64,000 bases of DNA, taken from NCBI RefSeq assembly GCF_003234175.2, contig NZ_CP126257.1, forward strand, positions 1,674,001-1,738,000, in the 5' to 3' direction. Source of the DNA: Curtobacterium sp. MCSS17_007 (GTDB lineage: Bacteria; Actinomycetota; Actinomycetes; Actinomycetales; Microbacteriaceae). The position numbers and the translations under genes are program-made. Each line of letters opens with the position of its first letter. Position 1 is the stretch's first letter. The notes under the pieces are model-generated. The model searched no databases and had not been told where the DNA came from. It saw only the letters and a list, made by a program, of their open reading frames with translations. Shown in pieces: positions 16,618 through 26,601 of the stretch.

Positions 16618-17663
16618 GAGGCCGACTCCCCCGGGTTCCCGGCCCGTCCCGCAGACGGCGACGGCGGTGCGGACGGCCGTGCTGACGGGGACGCGCCTGG
16701 GGTGGCGTCGACGTCGGAGCGCGAGCCCTTCCGTGCCGAGCGCTTCGGCGCGGTCCGCCGCGGACGCTTCGACGCGGTGTCCGCCATGCGGCGCAGGACC
16801 GCATCGGCAGCGGCACCCGGCGTCTCGTAGTGGACGAGGTGCCCGACGTCCGGCACGACCACCAGCTCGGCGTCCTCCAGGCGTGCTGCCAGCGCCCGCT
16901 GCTCGGGGACGGCGGTGATGTCGTCGTGTTCGGCGGCGACCAGGAGCACGGGGACGTGGATGCGGTCCGCGTACTCCGACACGTCGTGCGTCACCGACGT
17001 GCGGAAGGCCTCGAGCACGCTCGTGCGGTCCGCGAAGGCGGAGAAGTACCGGTCGTGCTGGTCGTGCACCCACCGCCGGAGCTCGCGGTCGTGCGACTTG
17101 AGCATCGCAACGCTCATCGCCCGCACGATCGCCGGGTTCCGCAGTAGTCCCAGGCCGAGCGCTTGCGGCAGCACCGCACCCGCGCGGTAGTACCCGATGG
17201 CGACACCGGTCGCCACCGCGCGTGGACCCTGCAGCGCCGGCGCGGCGATCGGGTTCACGAGCACGAGGAGCCGCGTCGCGAGCCCTGCGGCCACCGCGGC
17301 GGCGGTGACGATGGAGCCGAACGAGTGGCCGAGCACCACCGTGTCGCGGTCGAGACCGAGCGCGCGGTGGAACCCGGTCAGCCACCCGACGAACGAGTCG
17401 ATGTCGGCCGCGGGCAACGGGTCGGAGACGCCGAACCCGGGCAGGTCCGGCACGATCACCCGGACACCGCGCAGGTGTGCCGCGATCGTCTCGAGCCCGT
17501 GGTGGTCGCCGCGGAACCCGTGCACGGCCAGCACGGTCCCGGTGGCGTCGTCGGGTCCGTACTCCCAGTAGTGCGTGGTGCGTCCGTCGACCGACACGGC
17601 ACGGTGCACGACCGGGGTCGCGGCGACGAGCGACTGGTACGGGGAGATCACGGGCGGTTGCAT
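16614..17663 (-). CDS. Alpha/beta-fold hydrolase (349 aa)
   Basis: The fold is shown by LAVHGFRGDHHG (oxyanion region), the nucleophile elbow VLGHSFGSIV, the acid in LLVAAEHDDITAVPEQ, and the histidine in VVPDVGHLVHYE. The substrate is unknown. The last about 60 residues are an unusual basic, Ser/Pro/Ala-rich tail (KRPRRTAPKRSARKGS and onward) that looks disordered and may bind nucleic acid or cell-wall polymer. ATG at 17663 is supported by TAGACT seven bases upstream. The stop overlaps the glycosyltransferase start. Confidence 0.88.
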   Translation of the reverse strand: MQPPVISPYQSLVAATPVVHRAVSVDGRTTHYWEYGPDDATGTVLAVHGFRGDHHGLETIAAHLRGVRVIVPDLPGFGVSDPLPAADIDSFVGWLTGFHRALGLDRDTVVLGHSFGSIVTAAAVAAGLATRLLVLVNPIAAPALQGPRAVATGVAIGYYRAGAVLPQALGLGLLRNPAIVRAMSVAMLKSHDRELRRWVHDQHDRYFSAFADRTSVLEAFRTSVTHDVSEYADRIHVPVLLVAAEHDDITAVPEQRALAARLEDAELVVVPDVGHLVHYETPGAAADAVLRRMADTASKRPRRTAPKRSARKGSRSDVDATPGASPSARPSAPPSPSAGRAGNPGESAS

Positions 17664-17670
17664 CGCGGCC

Positions 17671-17676
17671 AGTCTA
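17671..17676 (-). promoter_or_regulatory. -10 box of the alpha/beta hydrolase-glycosyltransferase operon
   Basis: TAGACT on the minus strand, seven bases before the ATG at 17663. It fits the leaderless pattern. Confidence 0.5.
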
Positions 17677-17725
17677 CGAAGCGGCAGCCCGGCGGGCGGC
17701 GCCCCGCGCCCGGGCCGTGGAGGAC

Positions 17726-17771
17726 GCCGGACCGGAGGGGCCTGTGGAGGAGGCCGCGCCTCCCGTCCGGC
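17726..17771. repeat. Dispersed GGAGGCGCGG-type palindrome, divergent copy
   Basis: Arms GCCGGACCGGAGG and CCTCCCGTCCGGC flank an irregular centre containing GGCCGCG. It is related to the palindrome family found at 30489, 44812 and elsewhere. Unlike most copies it lies between two divergent genes (alpha/beta hydrolase and treS), so it is not placed as a terminator. Confidence 0.5.
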
Positions 17772-17824
17772 ACGCAACACGCGGGCGCGAGCGCAACCCG
17801 CGGACAGCAGCAGGAGCACGCGCC

Positions 17825-17830
17825 TACTGT
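17825..17830 (+). promoter_or_regulatory. Candidate -10 box of treS
   Basis: TACTGT about 46 bases before the TTG at 17876, giving a leader that holds the GAGGAG ribosome binding site. No convincing -35 hexamer is seen. Confidence 0.35.
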
Positions 17831-17875
17831 GTGCTGGGTCGGGCCACGCCGGCCCGCAGACGACGAGGAGCACGC

Positions 17876-19588
<1,713 letters not shown>

Positions 19589-19616
19589 GGCCCCGGTCGC
19601 GCCCGCGGTCCCCCGC

Positions 19617-19644
19617 GCGGTCACCGGCTCCGGCCGGTGACCGC
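19617..19644 (+). terminator. treS terminator
   Basis: Perfect 11-bp stem GCGGTCACCGG/CCGGTGACCGC with a six-base loop, 29 bases after the treS stop. No T-run. Confidence 0.65.
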
Positions 19645-19717
19645 GTCGTCGTCCCGGCCGGGAGGCGCGGCTCGACCCCGGCGGGCGGGTCGCGTGGAGC
19701 GTGTCGGTGCGTCCCGT

Positions 19718-19723
19718 TAGCCT
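19718..19723 (+). promoter_or_regulatory. -10 box of the DEDDh exonuclease gene
   Basis: TAGCCT with six bases before the GTG at 19730. It fixes the start codon. Confidence 0.5.
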
Positions 19724-19729
19724 CGTGCC

Positions 19730-20485
19730 GTGACGTACTCCGCTACAGCGCTCGACACGCCCGCACCGGCCCCCGCGGTGCAGGACCTCAGCGGTCGCCC
19801 CTGGTGGCACGCCCTCGGCGTGTTCGACCTCGAGACGACCGGTGTCGACGTCGAGACCGCGCGCATCGTCACCGCCCACGTCGGCCTCATCGACATGACC
19901 GGCCGCTCCATCGTCGAGGGTGCGTGGATCGCCGATCCCGGGGTCGAGATCCCCGAGGGTGCGGCGGCCGTGCACGGCTACACGACGGAGCGCGCACAGG
20001 CCGAGGGTCGCCCCGCGGGTGAGGTCGTCGCCGAGATCGTCGCGGCGGTCGAGGCCGTGTTCGCGCGCGGCATCCCGCTCGTCATCTACAACGCCCCGTA
20101 CGACCTGACCGTCCTCGACCGGGAGGCCCGACGGCACGGCATCGCCTCCCCCGTCATCGGCAACGTCGTCGACCCGCTCGTGATCGACAAGGCGCTCGAC
20201 ACCTTCCGCAAGGGCAAGCGCACGCTCGAGGCGGCGTCCGAGCTGTACGGCGTCACCTTGTCGGACGCGCACGACGCCGGTGCGGACGCCATCGCGGCCG
20301 GGCGTGTCGCGCAGGCCATCGCGGCGAAGTACCCGGAGGAGCTCGGCGTCTCCGCCGAGGAGCTGCACCGCAAGCAGGTCGCCTGGTGCGCAGAACAGGC
20401 GTCGTCGTTCCAGGAGTACATGCGCAAGAAGCGCGACGCCGCCTTCACCGCCGACGGGCGCTGGCCGCACCGCAACGGCTCGTAG
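19730..20485 (+). CDS. DEDDh 3'-5' exonuclease (DNA polymerase III epsilon-like, 251 aa)
   Basis: RNase T/DnaQ-type exonuclease. Exo I is VFDLETTGVDVETARIV with the Asp-Glu pair at about residues 32-34, Exo II is LVIYNAPYDLTVL, and Exo III is DAHDAGADAIAAGRV, with His preceding the last Asp (DEDDh). It stands alone, not fused to a polymerase, as in many Actinobacteria, where such proteins may proofread or process DNA or RNA ends. GTG at 19730 is supported by TAGCCT six bases upstream. Two large hairpins follow the gene at 20512-20655. Confidence 0.9.
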   Translation: MTYSATALDTPAPAPAVQDLSGRPWWHALGVFDLETTGVDVETARIVTAHVGLIDMTGRSIVEGAWIADPGVEIPEGAAAVHGYTTERAQAEGRPAGEVVAEIVAAVEAVFARGIPLVIYNAPYDLTVLDREARRHGIASPVIGNVVDPLVIDKALDTFRKGKRTLEAASELYGVTLSDAHDAGADAIAAGRVAQAIAAKYPEELGVSAEELHRKQVAWCAEQASSFQEYMRKKRDAAFTADGRWPHRNGS

Positions 20486-20511
20486 CGCTCGGCGCCGCGC
20501 TGCCGCGGCGT

Positions 20512-20655
20512 GTCGAACCACGTTCCCGACACCGAACCAGGCCTTCGCGCTGGTTCCATGTCGGACCCGTGGTTCGACGCGCACGCGTTGCCGAGCCCGC
20601 GACCGCGCACGACCGGAAGCACGCCGAACCACGGGACTGCGTGGTGCGACGTGCT
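20512..20655. repeat. Two adjacent large imperfect palindromes
   Basis: The first (20512-20578) has outer arms GTCGAACCACG/CGTGGTTCGAC that match perfectly over 11 bp, and inner arms containing CCGACA and GAACCAG that extend the stem to about 29 bp around the loop GCCTTCGCG. The second (20618-20655) pairs AGCACGCCGAACCACG with CGTGGTGCGACGTGCT (14 of 16) around GGACTG. Both contain the core GAACCACG or CACCACG. They occupy most of the 290-base gap between the exonuclease gene and the rpmE2 terminator. No reading frame there looks coding. The first could end exonuclease transcription, but its size and the second copy suggest a repeat element. Confidence 0.55.
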
Positions 20656-20775
20656 CGGCGTGGTGCGCGAGCACCGCGCGCCACGGCAGAACCGCGCGCT
20701 GCGCTGCCGGGGACGACCAGTCGGCTCACGCGCGTGATCCGGCGGACGCCGCACCGCGGGCGTCCCCGCAACGCA

Positions 20776-20811
20776 GAACGGGCGGCCCTCCCGCAGGAGG
20801 ACCGCCCGTTC
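20776..20811 (-). terminator. rpmE2 terminator
   Basis: GAACGGGCGGCCCTCC, loop CGCA, GGAGGACCGCCCGTTC: 16 bp with one mismatch, 17 bases past the rpmE2 stop on the minus strand. It could also work on the plus strand. Confidence 0.75.
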
Positions 20812-20827
20812 GAGCGCGCTGGGCTGC

Positions 20828-21076
20828 TTACTTGCTGAAGCCCTTGAAGCGCTGGTTGAACTTCTCGACGCGACCGGCCGAGTCGAGGATGCGCTGCTTG
20901 CCCGTGTAGAACGGGTGCGAAGCGGACGAGATCTCGACGTCGATGACCGGGTAGGTCGCACCGTCGAGCTCGATGGTCTTGTCGCTGGTCGCAGTCGAAC
21001 GCGTCAGGAACGTCTCACCGGAGGCCAGGTCGCGGAAGACGATGGCGTTGTACTCGGGGTGGGTGTCGGTCTTCAT
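20828..21076 (-). CDS. rpmE2: 50S ribosomal protein L31 type B (82 aa)
   Basis: Recognised from [20 protein letters not shown] and the C-terminal [20 protein letters not shown]. It lacks the CxxC zinc ribbon of L31 type A, so it is the zinc-independent (C-minus) form. In many bacteria this form is made when zinc is scarce and is repressed by Zur. I do not see a clear Zur palindrome in the 21077-21210 leader, but cannot exclude a weak one. GAGGA lies a few bases before the ATG. It is transcribed alone, with its own terminator. Confidence 0.95.
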   Translation of the reverse strand: MKTDTHPEYNAIVFRDLASGETFLTRSTATSDKTIELDGATYPVIDVEISSASHPFYTGKQRILDSAGRVEKFNQRFKGFSK

Positions 21077-21181
21077 GGAGATTCCTCGGTTGGAGATGGT
21101 GGGAGGTGCGCGGACGGCCGGTTCGAGCGGACTCGATCGGAGACCTCCGCGCGGGAAGTCTGCGGCGTGCGCCAGCCGTCC

Positions 21182-21187
21182 ACGTTA
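21182..21187 (-). promoter_or_regulatory. Candidate -10 box of rpmE2
   Basis: TAACGT on the minus strand about 105 bases before the ATG, giving a leader of nearly 100 bases with no open frame I can support. Confidence 0.35.
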
Positions 21188-21213
21188 CCAGACGACCGGC
21201 CGGATCGGGAGCG

Positions 21214-21996
21214 TCAGGCCGCGCGCGCCGTGTACCGACCCGCGTCCTTCGACACGGTGAGCTCGACGCCGAAGGCCTGGGAGAGCGTCTCGGCGGTGAG
21301 CACCTCGTCGATGGGACCGGCGGACTGCACCCTGCCGTCCGCGAGCACCAGGGCGTGCGTGAAGCCCGCGGGGATCTCCTCGACGTGGTGGGTCACGATG
21401 ACGATCGCGGGCGAGTCGCTGCTCTGGGCGTAGCCGCCGAGCGTGCGGACGAGGCTCTCGCGGGCGCCGAGGTCGAGCGAGGCCGCCGGCTCGTCGAGGA
21501 ACAGCACCTCGGGGTCGGTCATGACCGCTCGGGCGATCTGCACGCGCTTCTGCTCGCCGTCGCTCAGCTCGCCGAAGGTGCGGTCGGTGAAGTCACCGAG
21601 GCCCCACTCGTCGAGCACGCGCTGGGCGCGACGGACGTCGAGCTCCTCGTACTCCTCGTTCCAGCGGCCGGTGACGGAGTACGCGGCCGTCAGCACGACG
21701 TCGACGACACGCTCGGTCACCGGGATCCGGCGGGCGAGGGCCGTCGACGCGAAGCCGATGCGCGGGCGCAGTTCGAACAGGTCCGCGCCGCCGAGCTCCG
21801 TGCCGAGCACCTCGACGCTGCCCGAGGTCGGGAACGTCTGGGCACCGGCCACCTGCAGCAGCGTGGTCTTGCCGGCACCGTTGGCACCGAGCACCACCCA
21901 GCGTTCGTCGTCCTGCACCTCCCACGAGATCGCGTCGAGGATGGTGGCCCCGTTGCGGACCACGGAGACGTCTGACAAGCGCACGACCGAGGGCAT
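21214..21996 (-). CDS. Stand-alone ABC transporter ATP-binding protein (260 aa)
   Basis: A single nucleotide-binding domain: Walker A GANGAGKTT near residue 38, signature LSDGEQKRVQIARA (a variant of LSGGQ with Asp for Gly), Walker B LFLDEPAASLD, and the H-loop VTHHVEEIP. No permease gene is adjacent. The similarity to ModF/YlmA-type ATPases makes a non-transport or orphan role possible; this is inference. ATG at 21996 is preceded by TAGGCT six bases upstream. That box contains the TAG stop of glgA, so it has a promoter of its own although it directly follows glgA. Confidence 0.88.
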   Translation of the reverse strand: MPSVVRLSDVSVVRNGATILDAISWEVQDDERWVVLGANGAGKTTLLQVAGAQTFPTSGSVEVLGTELGGADLFELRPRIGFASTALARRIPVTERVVDVVLTAAYSVTGRWNEEYEELDVRRAQRVLDEWGLGDFTDRTFGELSDGEQKRVQIARAVMTDPEVLFLDEPAASLDLGARESLVRTLGGYAQSSDSPAIVIVTHHVEEIPAGFTHALVLADGRVQSAGPIDEVLTAETLSQAFGVELTVSKDAGRYTARAA

Positions 21997-22002
21997 GGCT
22001 CC

Positions 22003-22008
22003 AGCCTA
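22003..22008 (-). promoter_or_regulatory. -10 box overlapping the glgA stop codon
   Basis: TAGGCT on the minus strand, six bases before the ATG at 21996. Its first three bases are the glgA TAG stop. The same hexamer and the same arrangement occur at 7917-7922. Confidence 0.5.
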
Positions 22009-23205
22009 CGGCTTCCGGGCGAGCACCTCGTCGTAGACCTGCCGTGTCCGGCGGGCGATCGCGTCCCACGTGAACTCGCTCTCGACGCGCAGGCGTCCGG
22101 CTCGTCCCATGAGCTTCGCGAGCCCCTCGTCCGCCAGGACCTCCTCGAGGGTGCGGGCGAGGTCGGCGACGAACCGGTCGGGGTCGTTCGGCGTGCCGGT
22201 GCCGTCCTGCGCCTGGTCGATCGGGACGATGCGGCCGGTGAGCCCGTCGGCGACGACCTCGGGGATGCCCCCGGAGCGCGTGCCGACCACGGGGATGCCG
22301 CAGGCCATGGCCTCGAGGTTGACGATGCCGAGCGGCTCGTAGATCGACGGGCACACGAAGACCGTGCCCGAGGACAGCACGTTCACGATCTCCTGGTGCG
22401 CGAGCATCCGGTCGATCCAGACCACGCCGTCGCGGTCGGCCCGCAGGGACTCGACGAGACCGGTGACCTCGGCCATGATCTCCGGCGTGTCCGGCGCACC
22501 GGCACAGAGGACGATCTGCACGTCCTCCGGCAGGGACGCCACCGCGCGGAGCAGGTAGGGCAGGCCCTTCTGCCGGGTGATGCGCCCGACGAACACGACG
22601 GACCGACGGGACGGGTCGATGCCGAGTGCACGGACGGCGTCCTCGTCGACGGTGGGCTTCCACTCGTCGATGTCGATGCCGTTGTAGACGACGTGGACCT
22701 TCTCGGGGTCGATCGACGGGTACGACCGGAGGATGTCCGCGCGCATCGCCTTCGACACCGCGATGACGCCGTCGGCCTGCTCGAACGACTCGCGCTCCAT
22801 CCAGCTCGACAGGCGGTAGCCACCGCCGAGCTGCTCGGCCTTCCACGGGCGCAGGGGCTCGAGGCTGTGGGCGGTCACCACGTGCGGGATGCCGTGGGTG
22901 AGCTGCGCGATGCGTCCGGCGGCGTTCGCGTACCAGGTGTGGGAGTGCACCAGGTCGGCGCCCTCGACGTCCGCGGCGATGCGGACGTCGGTGCCGAGCG
23001 CCTGGAGCGCACCGTTCGCGTCGTCGAGGCCCTCGGGCGTGCGGTACGCCCACACGCCCTCCTCGTCGCGGTACGCCCCGAAGGCACGCACGCGCACGTC
23101 CGTGTCCGTCCCCGACCGCAGCGCAGCCGTGAGCTCGGCCACGTGGACACCCGCTCCGCCGTAGACCTCCGGCGGATACTCCCTGGTCAGTAGATCGACT
23201 CGCAC
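22006..23205 (-). CDS. glgA: Glycogen synthase / ADP-glucose-dependent glucosyltransferase, actinobacterial GT4 type (399 aa)
   Basis: GT-B enzyme with the N-terminal [17 protein letters not shown] motif, the linker [13 protein letters not shown] and the EX7E-type motif in [21 protein letters not shown]. The short length and GT4-type motifs match actinobacterial GlgA/GlgM, shown in mycobacteria to make maltose-1-phosphate from ADP-glucose for the GlgE pathway, rather than the GT5 GlgA of E. coli. It is divergent from glgC, as in Mycobacterium (Rv1212c/Rv1213). GTG at 23205 follows TACGTT by six bases. Which of the two activities dominates cannot be told from sequence alone. Confidence 0.92.
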   Translation of the reverse strand: MRVDLLTREYPPEVYGGAGVHVAELTAALRSGTDTDVRVRAFGAYRDEEGVWAYRTPEGLDDANGALQALGTDVRIAADVEGADLVHSHTWYANAAGRIAQLTHGIPHVVTAHSLEPLRPWKAEQLGGGYRLSSWMERESFEQADGVIAVSKAMRADILRSYPSIDPEKVHVVYNGIDIDEWKPTVDEDAVRALGIDPSRRSVVFVGRITRQKGLPYLLRAVASLPEDVQIVLCAGAPDTPEIMAEVTGLVESLRADRDGVVWIDRMLAHQEIVNVLSSGTVFVCPSIYEPLGIVNLEAMACGIPVVGTRSGGIPEVVADGLTGRIVPIDQAQDGTGTPNDPDRFVADLARTLEEVLADEGLAKLMGRAGRLRVESEFTWDAIARRTRQVYDEVLARKP

Positions 23206-23211
23206 GGACTC

Positions 23212-23245
23212 AACGTAACGGGTTCGCAGTCCGGACGCCTACTGT
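23212..23245. promoter_or_regulatory. Divergent leaderless promoters of glgA and glgC
   Basis: TACGTT on the minus strand (23212-23217) lies six bases before the glgA GTG. TACTGT on the plus strand (23240-23245) lies seven bases before the glgC ATG at 23253. The intergenic region is only 47 bases, so the two polymerases must compete, and any joint regulator would have to bind here or inside the genes. Confidence 0.5.
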
Positions 23246-23252
23246 GAACCAC

Positions 23253-24494
23253 ATGGCACCAAAGAAGGTATTCGGCATCGTCCTCGCCGGAGGCGAGGGC
23301 AAGCGGCTCATGCCGCTCACCGCCGACCGCGCGAAGCCCGCTGTCCCGTTCGGCGGGAACTTCCGTCTCATCGACTTCGCGCTCTCCAACCTGGTCAACT
23401 CCGGGTTGCAGAAGATCGTCGTCCTGACCCAGTACAAGTCGCACAGTCTCGACCGCCACGTGGCGGAGACCTGGCGCATGGAGGGGCTCCTCGGTTCCTA
23501 CGTCGCGTCGGTGCCGGCGCAGCAGCGTCTCGGCAAGCGCTGGTTCGCCGGTTCCGCGGACGCCATCCTCCAGTCGCTGAACCTGCTGCGCGACGAGCGT
23601 CCGGACATCGTCGTCGTGGTCGGTGCCGACCACGTCTACCGCATGGACTTCCACCAGATGATCGAGGCCCACATCGCCTCCGGCCGCAGTGCCACGGTCG
23701 CGGCGATCCGGCAGCCGATCGGGCTCGCGGACCAGTTCGGTGTCATCCAGGTCGACCAGGACGACCCGACCAGGATCGACGCGTTCCTCGAGAAGCCGAA
23801 GGACGCCGTCGGCCTGGCCGACTCGCCCGGCGAGATCCTCGCGTCGATGGGCAACTACGTGTTCGACGCCGACGCGCTGGTCGACGCGGTGCTCCGCGAC
23901 GGGCAGATCGAGTCGAGCAAGCACGACATGGGCGGTGACATCGTCCCGGACTTCGTGGCCCGCGGCGACGCCGGCGTGTACGACCTGCAGCGCAACGACG
24001 TCCCCGGCTCGAACGAGCGCGACCGGTACTACTGGCGCGACGTGGGGACGATCGACTCGTTCTTCGACGCGCACATGGACCTCATCGCGCCGGTGCCGGT
24101 CTTCAACCTGTACAACCAGGACTGGCCGATCTTCAACCAGCAGACGAACCTGCCCCCGGCGAAGTTCGTGCGCGACGCGAACGGCAACACGGGCTCGACG
24201 GTCGACTCGATCGTCGCGCTCGGCTGTCTGCTGTCCGGCGCGCAGGTCGAGCGGAGCGTGATCGGCCCCTGGTGCGGCATCGACTCCGGCGCGAAGGTGC
24301 TCGACTCGATCGTCTTCGAACGTGCGTCGATCGGCGCGGGGTCGGTCGTGAACCGCGCGATCCTGGACAAGGACGTGGTGATCGCCCCGGGCGCGCAGGT
24401 CGGTGTCGACCGCGAGACGGACGAGGCGCGCGGCTTCACCGTCACCGACTCCGGCATCACGGTCGTCGGCAAGGGCGTGCGTGTGGAGGCGTGA
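23253..24494 (+). CDS. glgC: Glucose-1-phosphate adenylyltransferase (413 aa)
   Basis: Makes ADP-glucose from glucose-1-phosphate and ATP, the donor for GlgA/GlgM. The signature [26 protein letters not shown] region is at the N-terminus, with the catalytic WFAGSADAI and [12 protein letters not shown] and the activator/sugar region [11 protein letters not shown]. The C-terminal left-handed beta-helix follows ([16 protein letters not shown] and onward). ATG at 23253 is chosen over the in-frame GTG at 23244, because that GTG overlaps the TACTGT -10 box and would not be in the transcript. Confidence 0.95.
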   Translation: MAPKKVFGIVLAGGEGKRLMPLTADRAKPAVPFGGNFRLIDFALSNLVNSGLQKIVVLTQYKSHSLDRHVAETWRMEGLLGSYVASVPAQQRLGKRWFAGSADAILQSLNLLRDERPDIVVVVGADHVYRMDFHQMIEAHIASGRSATVAAIRQPIGLADQFGVIQVDQDDPTRIDAFLEKPKDAVGLADSPGEILASMGNYVFDADALVDAVLRDGQIESSKHDMGGDIVPDFVARGDAGVYDLQRNDVPGSNERDRYYWRDVGTIDSFFDAHMDLIAPVPVFNLYNQDWPIFNQQTNLPPAKFVRDANGNTGSTVDSIVALGCLLSGAQVERSVIGPWCGIDSGAKVLDSIVFERASIGAGSVVNRAILDKDVVIAPGAQVGVDRETDEARGFTVTDSGITVVGKGVRVEA

Positions 24495-24512
24495 CCGCAC
24501 CGCACCCGGCCT

Positions 24513-24551
24513 GGAGGCGCGGCTGACGTCACAGACGTCGGCCGCGCCTCC
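24513..24551 (+). terminator. glgC terminator, member of the dispersed palindrome family
   Basis: Arms GGAGGCGCGGCTGACGTC and GACGTCGGCCGCGCCTCC pair over 18 bp with one mismatch around ACA, 18 bases after the glgC stop. The GGAGGCGCGG/CCGCGCCTCC part is shared with the other family copies, while the inner stem differs. Confidence 0.65.
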
Positions 24552-24560
24552 TGCTGTCGG

Positions 24561-24566
24561 TACCGT
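24561..24566 (+). promoter_or_regulatory. -10 box of serB
   Basis: TACCGT with six bases before the GTG at 24573. Confidence 0.5.
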
Positions 24567-24572
24567 TGGTGC

Positions 24573-25211
24573 GTGCCACGCTTCCTCGTCGTCCTCGATG
24601 CCGATTCCACGCTGCTCGAGGACGAGGTCATCGAACTGCTCGCCGACCACGCCGGGACCCGGCCACAGGTCCAGGCGGTGACGGAGCGGGCCATGCGCGG
24701 GGAGATCGACTTCGCGGAGAGCCTCCGGGAGCGGGTCGCGACGCTGGCGGGCCTCCCGGCCGACGTCTGCACGCACGCGCAGCACGCGGTCCGTGTGACG
24801 CACGGTGCAGCGGAACTGGTCCGCGGCGTGCAGGCCGCGGGTGGCACGGTCGGGGTCGTGTCCGGCGGGTTCCACGAGGTCCTCGACCCGTTCGCCGCAC
24901 GGCTCGGGCTCGACCACTGCCGGGCCAACCGGCTCGAGGTCGTCGACCGCGTGCTCACCGGCCGGGTGCTCGGCGACGTCGTCGACGCCGACGCGAAGGC
25001 CGAGACGCTGCGGGCGTGGGCCGGGGCGGACGGCGTTCCGCTGTCCCGTACGGTCGCGGTCGGCGACGGTGCCAACGACCTCGTGATGATGGGCGTCGCT
25101 GCCCTGGGCGTGGCCTTCGACGCCAAGCCGCTGGTGCGCGAGCGGGCGGACGTGGCGGTCGTCGACCGTGACCTGTCCGCCGTGCTCGCGACGCTCGGGC
25201 TCCGCGGCTGA
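24573..25211 (+). CDS. serB: Phosphoserine phosphatase (212 aa)
   Basis: HAD-superfamily enzyme for the last step of serine synthesis. The DxDST motif is VVLDADSTLLEDE with nucleophile Asp9, motif II is VGVVSGGFHEV, and motifs III/IV include the lysine of DAKAETL and VGDGANDLVMM. There is no ACT domain, so it is the short form. The ADAKAETLRAWA cap and length match SerB rather than a generic HAD phosphatase. GTG at 24573 is fixed by the TACCGT box. It is convergent with fabG. Confidence 0.92.
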   Translation: MPRFLVVLDADSTLLEDEVIELLADHAGTRPQVQAVTERAMRGEIDFAESLRERVATLAGLPADVCTHAQHAVRVTHGAAELVRGVQAAGGTVGVVSGGFHEVLDPFAARLGLDHCRANRLEVVDRVLTGRVLGDVVDADAKAETLRAWAGADGVPLSRTVAVGDGANDLVMMGVAALGVAFDAKPLVRERADVAVVDRDLSAVLATLGLRG

Positions 25212-25216
25212 CCGCA

Positions 25217-25233
25217 CCCGCGCCGCGCGCGGG
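25217..25233. terminator. Candidate terminator between serB and fabG
   Basis: CCCGCGC, loop CGC, GCGCGGG, located between the convergent stops of serB and fabG. No T-run. Confidence 0.4.
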
Positions 25234-25242
25234 CCGAGTTGG

Positions 25243-25956
25243 CTAGTGGCCCATCCCGAGGCCGCCGTCGACCGGGATGACCGCACCGGACACGTACCCG
25301 GCGCCGTCGCCGGCGAGGAAGAGCGTGACGTCCGCCACGTCGTCGACCGTCCCGTAGCGCGCGGCGGGGATCTGCTTCTTGAACTCGGCCTGCAGCTCCT
25401 CGGGGAGCGCGGCCGTCATGTCGGTCTGGATGAAGCCGGGTGCGACGACGTTCGCGGTGATGCCACGCGACCCGAGCTCACGGGTGATCGACCGGGCCAT
25501 GCCGACCAGAGCGGCCTTCGACGACGCGTAGTTGACCTGGCCGACCTGCCCGTAGGCGCCGACGACGCTCGACATGAGCACGATCCGGCCGAACTTCGCC
25601 TTCATCATGCCCTTCGTCGCGCGCTTGACGACCCGGAAGGTTCCGGTGAGGTTCGTGTCGATCACGCTCGTGAAGTCCTCCTCCGACATGCGGAGCAGGA
25701 GCTGGTCGTTCGTGATGCCGGCGTTGGCGACGAGCACCTCGACCGGACCGAGCTCGGCCTCGACCTGCGTGAAGGCCGCGTCGACCGAGGCGGAGTCGGT
25801 GATGTCGGCCGCGACCGTGAGCGCCCCCTCGGGACCGCCCTGACCGCTGCGGGACGTCACGGCGACACGGTGCCCGGCGGCGACGAAGCGCGTCGCCAGG
25901 GCGTGGCCGATGCCGCGGTTGCCGCCGGTGATGAGGACGGTACGGGGGGTGGTCAT
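25243..25956 (-). CDS. fabG: 3-oxoacyl-[ACP] reductase, SDR family (237 aa)
   Basis: Short-chain dehydrogenase with LITGGNRGIGHALA (NADP-binding), VANAGITND, the catalytic Ser in VLMSSVVGAYG and the YASSK motif, and the C-terminal FLAGDGAGYVSGAVIPVDGGLGMGH typical of FabG/MabA. It reduces 3-ketoacyl-ACP in fatty acid synthesis. The ATG at 25956 has CGGAGC at a good distance upstream. No other fatty-acid synthesis gene is adjacent. Another SDR activity is possible, but the FabG-type C-terminus favours this call. Confidence 0.88.
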   Translation of the reverse strand: MTTPRTVLITGGNRGIGHALATRFVAAGHRVAVTSRSGQGGPEGALTVAADITDSASVDAAFTQVEAELGPVEVLVANAGITNDQLLLRMSEEDFTSVIDTNLTGTFRVVKRATKGMMKAKFGRIVLMSSVVGAYGQVGQVNYASSKAALVGMARSITRELGSRGITANVVAPGFIQTDMTAALPEELQAEFKKQIPAARYGTVDDVADVTLFLAGDGAGYVSGAVIPVDGGLGMGH

Positions 25957-26091
25957 GATCGCTCCGTTCGAGTGGTGGTGACGCTGCGTGTCGTCGTCCG
26001 ACGCCGGCCGGACACGCCCGACCGAGCGTACCGGAGCCGTTCCCCGCAGCTGTCCCCCGCGCGGCTGGCACACTGTCGGTGGTGCGGGCTT

Positions 26092-26097
26092 AGGCTT
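26092..26097 (+). promoter_or_regulatory. -10 box of the DUF3099-SURF1 operon
   Basis: TAGGCT. The transcript would start about 26104, before two possible in-frame starts at 26110 and 26125. The GGAAG at 26111-26115 favours 26125. Confidence 0.4.
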
Positions 26098-26124
26098 GTG
26101 TTCGGGCGAATGGAAGAACACCGT

Positions 26125-26601
26125 ATGAAGTCGACGCAGCGCCGGTTCCACGCGACGCACACCCACTCGGGTTCCACGCAGAGCATCACGTCCCTGCCGG
26201 ACTCCCCCGAGCTGGACCGGGCGCACCGCCTGTCCAAGTACGTCTGGCAGATGGCCGTGCGCGTGGTCTGCTTCATCGGCGCCGTGCTCGTCTGGACGAC
26301 GTGGCACACGTGGCTCGCGGTGATCCCGATCGTGCTCGCCGCCGTCATCCCCTGGGTCGCGGTCATCCTGGCGAACGCCGGAAGCCGCGCCGAGAGCGAC
26401 ATCGTCTCGCCGGCCGGGGCCATCGAGCTGTACGACGCCGTCGACCCGCGGTTGCGCGAGCAGCAGGAGGACGCCCGCGCAGAGGCCTACCGGGCCGAGC
26501 AGGACCGCCTGCGCGAAGCTGCCCAGCACGCGCAGGAGGAGTGGCAGCGCAACGGCGACCGGTCCCGCGTGTGGTCGGCCAGGCCGAGGACGCGCCGCTG
26601 A
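26125..26601 (+). CDS. DUF3099-family membrane protein (158 aa)
   Basis: Two membrane segments at about 42-58 and 63-83, separated by the short turn TTWHTW, followed by a charged helical tail rich in Arg, Glu and Gln (about 108-150), probably a coiled coil. The N-terminal SLPDSPELDRAHRLSKY and layout match DUF3099, an actinobacterial family of unknown function. ATG 26125 has GGAAG nine bases upstream; ATG 26110 in the same frame would add five residues. The stop overlaps the next gene's ATG (TGATG). Being first in an operon with SURF1 suggests a link to the respiratory membrane, which is inference. Confidence 0.82.
   Translation: MKSTQRRFHATHTHSGSTQSITSLPDSPELDRAHRLSKYVWQMAVRVVCFIGAVLVWTTWHTWLAVIPIVLAAVIPWVAVILANAGSRAESDIVSPAGAIELYDAVDPRLREQQEDARAEAYRAEQDRLREAAQHAQEEWQRNGDRSRVWSARPRTRR

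Noticed and set aside
20618..20655. Second palindrome after the exonuclease gene as a tRNA or small RNA gene
   Set aside because: No tRNA-like TPsiC or anticodon arm and no promoter; kept only as a repeat.
23244..23252. GTG start of glgC three codons upstream
   Set aside because: It overlaps the TACTGT -10 box and would not be part of the transcript.
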